The notes below the pieces were generated by a model, which was not told where the DNA came from, made no database searches, and worked only from the letters and a program-made list of their open reading frames with translations. Position numbers and translations under genes: made by a program. Positions 35,301-46,900 of a DNA stretch of 64,000 bases are shown here, in pieces (the stretch's first letter is position 1; each line of letters starts with the position of its first letter). The DNA comes from Macquaria australasica (lineage: Eukaryota > Chordata > Actinopteri > Centrarchiformes > Percichthyidae): the NCBI GenBank assembly GCA_005408345.1, contig SEMN01000041.1, positions 799,501 to 863,500 on the forward strand, read 5' to 3'.

Positions 35301-38300
35301 CTGTACATCGCTCCGTGCAAACTGCACCCTGCAGAGTGACAAGGAAAAAACGTTGATGAGGCAGAAAGAAATGCCAAGCAAACGCAGATGCATCATTGCA
35401 AAAACTGGAATGAGACACCAACATAGCGACTTCACCATTTATGCAGTTACTCAAAAAAATTATCGCTTAGTTTGCTCTCTGATGGGGTCTCGTGCATGTC
35501 TTCCAAAAACAAAGAAACCTCATGATGAATTTTTCACATTAGTGGAAAAGATTGCATCCGCATGTCTCCAGAGATGACAGGTTGCCTTCAAAATGTCTTT
35601 AGAAATAAGTCAGTGTTAAGAAAAAGAGACAGCTTGTCCAAAGTTTGGAGCTGGAATATAAGAAGACAAGAGATAATTCAAAATCTGGCAACCTCCACGG
35701 ATAACATGAAGGTTAGTGTCAGTGCAACCTTGAAAACGTACCGTCCATCCATTGGGACAATCACAGATCCCTTTGCCCTTACAGATGCCACCGTTCTGGC
35801 AGGGGCATCGTGCCTGGCATTTCCTGTGACACGTCATCTCACAGCTGGGGGGGGAAAGGATGGAGCCGATGCTTAATAACAGCTTAATGGACCACTTTGG
35901 TCAAAATCACTCCATGCGTCCTGGGACATTCCTGAGGACTTGAGTAAATGTTTTGTTCTTCAGTAAAAGTGCACAGAATGAAAGAGTTTTTAGAGTTTTT
36001 ATGGAATTGATTATTCAAGCATCAGCACAAAGTACATTTACTCAAGTACTGTACTTAAGTATTTCCTTTTTCTTCTACGTTATCCTTCTACTCCGCTGCA
36101 ATTCAGAGGCAAATGTACTACTAGAAAAAGGAAAAAACCCAACAGTAGCTCCCTGATTACTATAAGACTTGGCATTACAACAGCTTTGTGGGAACCATCA
36201 GCACAGTTGGAACGTGTCTTCGACCAATCATTACTTGGCTGAAACTACCTTCTGTACAATTCAATGTTAGGATATTATATTTTCTAATACACCCTTGAGG
36301 TGAAATAACATGGACAGACTTCAAATATACGCAATTCATCAAGGAGCTTTATCCCATAATCAGTATTGCCAAGACCCCTTTTTTATTTAGCTCAAAGTGG
36401 TGTGTTGCGCTTTCACATTGGCAGTATAAGAGTTTCCACTAATATGTAGAGGGGAAGAATTTTCATTGCTTACTCATCCTCAGGGGCATCTGAAAAACAG
36501 GGCGTAACAGATGAGTCATGGATTATAGTGCAGAACAGCAGGGTCTTTTTTCCATCTTAAGTTGTGGAAACAAATAACTCCTGAGAAAATTAAGTTAATG
36601 AAGTAAAGTGTAATGAAGAGATGTGTAATTAAGTGAGGTATCAAGTGTCTCCTAAATGCAATAATTAACTGTACATACAGACGTGTCAATTTTTAGCTAC
36701 GCTAGCAGCATGACTGTAGGGATGCAGTGTAGGTGGGTTAGTCCACCAGTTTGCTTCAGACTTAAATATCTCAACAACTATTGGGTGGATTGTCATTAAA
36801 TTGTGTACAGACATCCATGGTCTCCAGAGGATGAATCCTACCGACTGTGATGATCCCCTGACTTTTCAACTAGCACCACCAAGACGTTAAGATTTTTGGT
36901 TTTTAGTAAAATATCTCATCAACTACTGGATGGGTTGCCATGACATTTGGTACAAACACTCATGTCCTTCTCAGGGATGAATTGCAATAATTTTGGAGAT
37001 CCCTTCACTTTTCACCTAGCGCCACCACCAGTTCAAAACTTTAATTTGTCCAATACTTTGGTTTATGACTAAATACATGGACAACTAATTGACACTCCTG
37101 TCAGCCTCAGCTGTACTTTGTGTTTATTGCTAATTAGCAAATGTTAGCATTCCAACATGCTAAACTTCAGGTGAACATGGTAAACATTATACCTGCTATA
37201 CATCAGCATGTTACATTGTCCTTATGAGCATGTTAGCATTTAGCTCAAAGCACTACTGTGTACAGCCTCACAGAGCCACTAGCATGGCTGTTTGCTCTTA
37301 GTCTTGTTGTCAGGTAACTTATTTGTGTGTTTGTAAACCGGCTTGCCTCAAATTGCTCCTTGAGGGACAAATAAAGTATTTTGGCTTTAACTGAAAATAA
37401 TCTGTATAATCTAAATTTCGGAAACATTTAACCTTGAAAGGGAAGGGGGAACCATTACAAAATGCTATATTTATTGTGGAAATAAAGAAAACAGACAGTG
37501 TTTGTCAATCAGTGTTTTTCTATATTAACAAAATAAAAATGGAATTTAATAATGAATCTCCTAATATGCAAGACTCCTATTTAATATTTATTTATCTATT
37601 TATGTGCACTCACAAAGTTCCAGTGAATCCGTCCCGACATAAGCACTCTCCGGTTGCTTTATCGCAGGATCCTCCAGTCCCACACTTGCACTTCTGCAGA
37701 CAGCCCTTCCCAAAGGTGCCTGCTGGACAGGACTCCTCGCAGTAGCGTCCTATGAACCCCGGAGGACACTGACACGCCCCCTTGACAGGATCGCAGAGAG
37801 CTCTGTTCTCACACTTGCACTGCTGACTGCAGCCTGGCCCCCAGCGTTTGTCATCACAGGCTGAAAGGTAATGGGACAAACTGTTATTTATTGATTATGA
37901 AGAATACTGATGTCGTTTAGCTAAGATATTGAAACACAACCTCTAATTCTTTGGGTTTATTTGTGCAAACTTTGTATTTTTCTTTAATCTCAATCAAATT
38001 TGATATATCTCATTCTGTTTACTGGATTAATCTCATTGAGACTACCTGGGAAACATTGATCCAATGATATTCCACCTGAATTGACATTGGGCATCTACTC
38101 TCTTTTTAAAACTGATTCATCCAGAAAATGTTTTTTTTTTCCTGCAGTTAAACAGCTTACACACATTCACACCAGGGAGGTTCTCACTTTCATTGCCCAC
38201 ATTTTCCAACGACTCAAACCAGTCAGCTTCCAGTAATATGCCTGCTTCTCTAAACATTGAGTCAAACCTACTCTGCAATGAAATAAAAACACTGAAGCAA

Positions 38301-41300
38301 AATAAGATTACACATCATTATCGTAACTTGCATACGGTGCAAGTATGATCATTTTGTGTCAAGTTTTGTTTTTACCCATTCAATTTTCCTCCCATACACT
38401 GGTGTACACTTACAGTAATATATGATGTCATGAAAAACAAATTAACAGAAACAAATCTGATTAAATTCAATGAGTTCACCAGCACAGAGATGAATTACAG
38501 AACAGAAACAAGATGATGACATAAAGTACTGACTCTTCCACACATGCTTCCACATCCAAATCCTCCCCTTTAGCCCAGGAGTGTTATATTACCAACAAAT
38601 AATTTCGAACTGGCAGGGAGATTTGCATGGAGCTCAGGACGGAGGAGTTTTAAATGGTTAATTTTACAGAAGCCTGAGGGTTGGCTCCGGGGGGGTTAGC
38701 ATGCAGTGGAGATTCACACAAGGTTTGGATTTCAATTCATGATGAAGAGATCTCAGTCCACTGGGTCGTTTTATGAGAACCCAGATTGGTCAAGGGTGCA
38801 TTCCTCAAATTTCTCATCAATAACTTCAACTGTCTTGGACACTGGACATCATCGAGTAACTGTGATATCCAATAGCACTGACGCAACTCATGGATGGGCT
38901 TCGGTTATCTCCTCTCAAGCTAAAAACGATTCCAATAATTTCACGCTGACCTCTGTGAATCATCTTTCTTTATGTGAGCAGCAGACATTCAGGCCTGAGC
39001 TACACGTCATGTGTCCATGTTGCCTGTTTCCCCCCCTACCTTTGCCTCTGCTGCACATATGCCCTGCTGCAGCTTTGAAAAGTACAAGGACTGCTTTGAC
39101 AATAATTACACAGAGGGTTGAGTAGAGCCAAATTTGGCCTGGAGCAAAGCGCGCTGCCACGGACTGTAGTGTTTATTGCACTAACTTGGAGCAGGACCCT
39201 TGCCTCTTTTGTTTAAATGAATCATAACTTCAATTGTTTTCTGTGCGGGCACCGGAGAGGGGTTCTGCCGGAGTGTGTCACGTTGAGTAATGAGAAACTC
39301 AGCTGGAGCAGCGATTATGTTTACACGGACATTCTCCAGGACAGCAGGGGAGATTTACTGAAGGGTCTGCGGGGCTGATACATCCAGACAGTTGTAGATG
39401 AGTGAAATTTACCAGATTGGACGTACAATTTTTTTTTTTTTTTTTGCAAACCAGCTTGCAGAGCCCAAGCCCTCCACTGACGAATATCAAAACTCTTCCC
39501 ATCTGTTTGTTTATCTGCATGTAAACATACATGCTCAAATACAACTCGTTCTCTATTAGTGTTGCTGACTTTAAATGCACTTACCTTAGCTTACGTCTGT
39601 CTAACTTTGATTTAATCATTGTAATGGCAAGCACTGATCAACCCCAAAATTGCCAGAAGTTTGACATTTGACATCAAAGGAGCATTCATGGCCAATTCTC
39701 CCTGTAAGTGTTTGCATCTGTGCATGACAGTTCAGTGACCTACAGCATGTTTGATTATTTATCACAGTGATACAACAAAACACATCGGCCCTGAAGTGCA
39801 AACCATGACATTTCAGAAAACATGACCTCTCGCAAACAAGTTAACAAATCAGAAAACATAATATTTTACATGAGAAATTGACTGAACAAAAAACAAAACA
39901 AATCAAAAGCGGAAAACACAAGAGAATTTCAGGGAGTATTCCAGATAGGAGGGTCAGCAAGCTATCCAGATCAGGGATTCCCAACCAGGTGTAAGTTGTA
40001 CTTTAGGGGGTACTTCTGCAGTTGCTCGGGGGTACGTGGAAAGATTGTGGAGTAGCTCAACTAATTTGAAAAAGTGGAAAATTACAATTTAAATTAAACC
40101 TGCATCCACAAATTGAGTCAGCTGTAACACCTGAAAACCACGTGTTGAGAATGCCTGAAAACTAGTCAGCAGGCGAGCAGAGAAGTTGAAATAGTAGAAG
40201 TAGAAATGATCGCTAAATGGTTAAAACAGATAGCTAAAAGAAATGGATAGATGGTTTGAATAAATGGTAGTGTTGATGAAGGGGTAATTGAGTTCATCTG
40301 ACAGGGCTTTGGGGATACGTCAGACAAAAAAGGTTGGGAACCACTGATCCAGATCAATTAAAGACCCTGAAAACCTATTTTCTCAATCAGCTTCCTACTA
40401 CAGTATGAGCAGGTCCTACATAAACACACAATTTTCTGCCAAAGTAAGATCAGTTTTGGTTATTACACTTGAGATATTTCTGTATTTGTGTGTGTGTCTG
40501 TACTCTTCTCACTGGTTTAGAGTGGACCACAATCAGTTGGAAAAAACAAAAGTAACATACTTCCTTGCACCCATCAGGATTTAGCAACATTTCAATCAGT
40601 CAATTATATCTTAATCTTATGAGACTTCACAAATAAATAGGGATTAACTTAAGTTAATTTCTGTGATGGAGATATGAATAGGTATCCATACAGAGTATCA
40701 TGAACATGACCTCTACAGTGTTGCAAAGCAGTATCTGTAAGACATGTAAACCCACTGACTGACACACACTTCAGAACTGGCATCCTGACTGTCCTTTATG
40801 AGGAATGCACACTGATATGGTGGGAAAATTCTTCCTTTTCCCCTGAGAATTGTCAAAGTGGTGGTTTGGGTTTTTGCTTTGCCTCCAAAGTCCACATAAT
40901 CTCTTGGACATCTAACTGACCCTTGCTGACCTTTTTTGATTCTAGCTCTCCCTCTATTCCCTCTATTAAAATCTGCTCTGGAACAGCGCTTACATAAAGC
41001 ATAAAACACTTTGACATGACATTTTCTAGCTCCCAATGAGCCACAATCCTGCCTTTCTCTTACCTCGATCATTGTCATTACCACCACATTCCCGTTTTTC
41101 CATTCTCTCCCATCCCTACTCTCTTTTTGTCCCCTTCTTTCATGCATAGAGCGAAGAGTATTAGGTATACTTCTCCCTCCTCTCTCTTACTCCCCATATT
41201 CATGGGCAAACAGTCCTAAGAGTGTTCAGTATGAAAACCTCAGGCCCCTCTTCTCTTTCCCATAGTTAGATAGCTCAACACACAGGCATCCAGGAAGTGT

Positions 41301-41518
41301 CAGGGCTCATTCTGCCAAAAAGACTCCATTATAGGACGATACAGTGGAGCCAAGGCTGGAGAGAGGAGGAGGAGGAGGAGGAGGAGGAGGAGGAGGAGGA
41401 GGAGGAGGAGGAGAGAAAAGAGCAGGGTGAACGAGTGAAAACAAAGAAAAAAAATTAAGTGAGGGTTAGGGGCAGGAGGGAGTGTAAGGAGAGACGGAGA
41501 GAACTGGGCTATGCAAGA

Positions 41519-41555
<37 letters not shown>

Positions 41556-43918
41556 GTAACATTTTCCATTTCCCCTTCCCATCATCTCCCTGTCAAGACA
41601 TCAACTGCTACCCGTTAGAGCTAATTCGTCCTCTCTGCAGAGGAATAGGGGTGGGAAAATGGAGGAGGGCTGTGTACTATTGACCCAGCTGACTGTGATG
41701 AAACGGGCTGAAGGTAGTGGAAAACTTCATTTCAGTGAGGGGAACAGCAGCGCCGAAAAAAATGTGGTTCTGGTTTCACACTCCACGTTGTTTGGACGAT
41801 CAAATTTAGGGAGATTTAAGACGAGACAAACAGGGTTTGACTCACTGAGTTGGTGCCTTGAATAACTATTATATAACCATTTCTGCTGACTTTGGTTTAG
41901 TAAAAGAAGTCATAACGTGTAGAAGGAGCAGGTTTAATGTCTCTGTCTTAACTCTTTTTTTATAGACTATGGCTACTTTTAGTAAATCAATACAGTATTT
42001 AACTCAGAACTTGTTGCTCTCATGCTATTTTATTACATGTTTGTAGGAGTATGACTTTTAACTTAACTTTATTCCCTTTTACTTTAGAGCACTTCTCAAT
42101 TTTATTAAGAGGAGTTGCGCAAAATGTGAGCTATTATTAATTTTGAATAGTAACTGTGAGAGGTGGAGGTGCAGCTCGGTGTCCCTCTGGTCTAGTAAAG
42201 TGGTTTCTGGACTGAGGCTGACATCAATGAGTCATTGCTGTGCATGCGGTAATGCTCCCTTGCTGTTTCCATTGGAAAGGCCTCCTGTGTGTGTGTTGGA
42301 TTGGTGTATGTGAAGATCAGCCACTTGACTAATGGCCAGTTGTCATTTCCTGTTGTGTACGTGAAGTTTATTTGTGTGTGCGTGTGTGTGCACCTGAGGA
42401 GACGGTGAAAGAGAGAAAGTGAGGAAATGTCTGTGAGCGAGGCGGAAAAGGCTGATTCATACCGCTGGAACAGTCGTCGCCTCGCCAGCCTCCCTCACAC
42501 TGGCAACGGTCTGGAGCGACACATCGGCCGTGGACACACTCCTTGGTGCAGCGAGCTGTTGATGAGAAACACACTTTATAACAGACCCGGCTTTGTGGAG
42601 AATAGTCGACTCGATATAGATATAGATATTCAGTATGCAATGGATGACATACAGCAAGGTGTGCAGTCATCTGACGCTGCTGCAGAGAGTGCAGATCACA
42701 TTGTATAGGACAGTGGTTCCTAACTTTCTTTGTCTAATGTGTCCCCTCAGCCCAATACGATGAGCCTCTTCATCATCAACAGCACAGTCATGTTCCAAAT
42801 GTGTTAGTTTGAATCAAACTAACACTAATAATTATATAAAAGTGGATTTTTGTTGCAATAATTGTTTTTCACACAAGACATGGTGATCCCGGAATTATCT
42901 GTGTTTAGACTTGGTCCTCCATATTAAATTAATAAATACGTCGTTTGTCCATGCCGTCTAGAACGACACAGCGTGGACGTTTGTGGACGTTGACTAAGCA
43001 GTTTCTGCGCTGATGCTGCTATCAGCAGGACGACATCATTCGTCTGCTCCTTCCAAACCTGTCACAAATCACTGTTGATAAATAGATCAGTTTTATAATG
43101 GTTGTTAAGGTTTGGTTAGGTCGACTTGGGTTAAAATAAGTACTTTCTTAAAATTACCTCTTCGTTGAGGTTGAGGGACCTTTGTCGTCATGGTTACAAT
43201 AATAAACACATGGTAACGCACAAGGAATGATCGTGGTCCTGCTTAAAAACGTTGACTGTTTTGGTGTTTTGGTTCTATTACTACCTCTTAGTAGTACAAA
43301 TGCTTTTAGCTTTGTATTTTAACGTCTATGTTCATGTGTTAACTAGTTTTCGCACAATCTCAGCTGCAGCACATGGTGTTCAGATGTAAGACTGCTTCAA
43401 GTTGGTAGGAGGTCCTGTGCAACTGACCCTAGCGTAGCATATTGATTGTCAGTCTTGGCGTAAGACTAAAGATTGTAATCCTATTTTGTGTTTGCTTTAT
43501 TTTCCTCCTAAAAACAAATATGTGCATATATACTGTATGTGTTTTTTGTTTTTTGTTTTTTAACAAATCTTACTTTTTTATTAGCTTAGCTGCTACTCCA
43601 CAATCTTTCCACGTACACACTGGTAACAGCAGATGTTGGGAATCACTGGTATAGGACATATGAAACTATTACTATCTACTATATAGATACTATACGATCA
43701 GACCAGTTAAGAAAATCAATAACACTTTGACTAAATGTCTCCTACAAGTCCTTTTCTGCATGATAAAACGCCAACTGAAAACTTTTTATCGACTTGGTAT
43801 CAGCCACTACTTTTAAGAATATAATTTTCCTTTCAAATAACCTCATATCAACGTTTTGTAACATTTCCAAGGTACTAACTGTGTGTCGTGTTTGAAGCAC
43901 TTTGTATAAGAAGAGTGT

Positions 43919-43961
<43 letters not shown>

Positions 43962-46900
43962 CTTCATAATTAAAGACCATGTGCCCGTTAAATCTATTTC
44001 AAATGTGCACTATTTCAAGGGTGTTTTTTATCCAATCAAACATCTATTCAACTGAATTGCATTCTTTGCCTCTAAATTTATTCCACCCATCATAAACTGC
44101 CCAACAGCTGGACTCAGCCATACAACTGAGAGCGCCGGTGTTAGATTCATTCATACTGTCAAGGAGCTTCCTCTTAGAGAGAGAGAGAGTCTTTGAGTTG
44201 TGTGCTTGCCAGCATCATAAATGGTTCTGCTATTAATTAAGTTAATTCAAACGTGTATTTATGACTGAAGACTAATCATTCTGCCAGAGATCTCCTCATT
44301 TTTTGTTACACTAGACAAGTGTTTCCTCACCACACGCCACTGAGAACCACTCGCTGTATATGCACATTGGTTTTTTCTTTCCATCCAAACACAATAAATA
44401 ATAATTTCACTGATTATTTTCCTCTCTAGTCGTAGGTGTGTGAATACTGGAGGCTGGAAATTTGGGGGATCTTAAGAAAAGGCTAGCATCATCAAACGAA
44501 GGAGGTAAGTATAATTATATCTGATTATATGTATTTAAAAAAAAACATTGTACAGTTAGTGGGTTTAGGAGGAGTCATAGATGACACGTTGAAAGCAGAG
44601 ATATTTCAATTATGAAACTCAAAACAGCGATCAGTGGGCTCCATCTTTGCTTTTCTGATGTCAGTCAGTAAAATCAAAGGCTTTTGTGTTTGACTACAAA
44701 AGAAAACCTACACACATAATTGCACACACAAAGGCGTTCAGTGCCGTAGGACTGATGCGAAAGGTGGCTCATGCATATTATCTCTGCTGAATGGCAAACA
44801 TTTATCTCCAAAATGTCAGTTTTTCCAGCACGAAGCAAAGAAACCTTGTCATTACCGTCACGTGTTTCTGAGATCATCCAGTGATGTATGAGGAGGTTTG
44901 TAAAGCGAAGGTAGAATTTTCTCGACCCATGCGAGGCCGTGTGTTGTTTCACTTTATTTATATATGTCGCCGCTGACTGTCAGCAATAACAGTGTATCAG
45001 CAAACTGTTGACAGCTGCATCAGTTTGGTATTTTCAGATAACAACTAACTATGTGTTTATTTTAACTACTGCACCCATACATTTATCGTGACTGCCTTAA
45101 ATTGACAGTTAACTTTACGGTAAAGTACTTAAAAGTTAAGATGAGGATTCATGTTAGATGTTTATGATTACTTAAGTTTGTTAGGGTGATATCATAGTAA
45201 CTGAGTCACAAATCAAACCCATATGTAGGAATGTTTTTCCCTTCAAACTTTCATATTAGATTTTTTATTTTATTTATCAATCTACAAAACATACTGAATC
45301 CAAAGGATAACATGTTAAAGTGAGGACATTTATTTCCGTCACGGTCCCAAGATGTTAGAATATGTTAGACACAAAATATGCAACGTAAAATTAAACAAGA
45401 AAATCTGAGAATCCAAAATTATATCAGTAAAAACTAAATAAATATCCACATCAAAACCACTAAAATACAACACAAAACTGATGGATTGAGTAACTTTACC
45501 ACGTCCTAACCTGATATATAAACGTCCCTCTTGTTTTGGACAACTTGATATTTAATGGAAAGCTGGCATCAGTATTAAAAAGTTAGCTTTGGCTGCATAA
45601 TTTTCATGAAGGCGCACTGGCCCTGGTGTTATAGTCAAGCTGAGTGTAGACCATAGTCATATGTGTGTATTCAGGAGCATGCACACTGATAATACTTTTC
45701 ATATGATGCAGATTCTGTTGTTCTACCCCGAGCTGTACAGGCAGCAGTGCCACACCTCTGAATTCATCAGTAACAGATGCTTATAGTTGATGAAATAATT
45801 GATGGTGAAATTATGTGAAATCCTTGGAACTGAAATGAAAATATGAAACTTGCGAAGATGGTTGTATGAGGGTTTTCATAGTGACAGAAACACACAATTC
45901 AGTTTAAAATTCCAGCTAGTACAGCCAGTATATACTCTGCATTTTCAGCATGAAAAGCCGCAGTGGGAACAGAACCCATAATTGTGGTAATTCCAGTGTC
46001 ATACGCTTCTTATATTCACTGTGCACATTGCATGGAAGAAACTTACTGCAAGTAATGAGAATTTGAGTCAGAAATGTGATGATTGTATTCTCTCAACATT
46101 TGCTTCACTTGCAAACCACAACCGTAGCAGCCATTTTGGTTACTGCCAATAGTATTCCCTTCTTCATCGTTACTTTGGTCTCCTTCACATGTGCACCTAT
46201 GACCATACTGTGCAATACTGGGTTTCAGCATCAAACCTGTAAAGGGGTTATTTTATATCTCCTACCAAAGAAGAATGTTTTTCATGGTTTACATGGAACC
46301 AGAATGCTGCTATAAATGTGAATTAATCAGATTCAGTCTCCCATGGACTCGCAACACTGTTAAATGCTCCCTTTTTAAATGATTATTTTATTTACAAAAA
46401 TGTTTCAAGCCCAAATTGGCTCTTTGTTGGGAACAAAGGAATCAAACAGGTCTGGCATGAATACATATATCTACATATTTTTGAGTTTCAATGTATTTTT
46501 TGAGATAGCTCTTATCTCATAATTCTGTTTATACACAGTGTTAGTTTGCAATGTAGTACTGATATTGTTCTGAGTCTGGCTAAGAGGTGTGTACTGACCA
46601 TGTGGTTATAGCCACACCCATGGGTGGGACCAGCGTAGCTACCACTGAGGACACTGAGTTCATGTCCTCAGTATTTCTCCCAGATTCTGGGCTTTTTAGC
46701 AACCTAGGAGAAATATACTTTCTATAAATAAAAATAAAAAGTAACACTTTGTGGATGTATCACAGGCTGATTCCAGTATTTTTTAGAATCTGTATATTTA
46801 GATTTAACTACTAGATTGCTCTGCATGCTTTTCTGCATGAAAAGTAGCGTCTTGGCAACTCTGATGCATTTACAGTGTTACAATGTTTATTAATGTGTTC

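Larger units (their letters stand above)
37861..42462 (-). other. pear1: pear1 intron 4
   Basis: 4.6 kb. It contains a hAT MITE (39972-40346), an A-rich/purine-rich block with (AGG)n and (GA)n (41360-41553) and a T17 run near 39429. Long open frames at 38706-39125 (+) and 40713-41147 (-) show no family features and are not called. Confidence 0.8.

Noticed and set aside
38706..39125. 139-codon open frame on the plus strand within pear1 intron 4
   Set aside because: No signal peptide, domain or recognisable similarity, and no splice or promoter context; long frames of this size are expected by chance in 64 kb.
40713..41147. 144-codon open frame on the minus strand within pear1 intron 4
   Set aside because: Composition is mixed and no transposase, reverse transcriptase or other family motif is visible.
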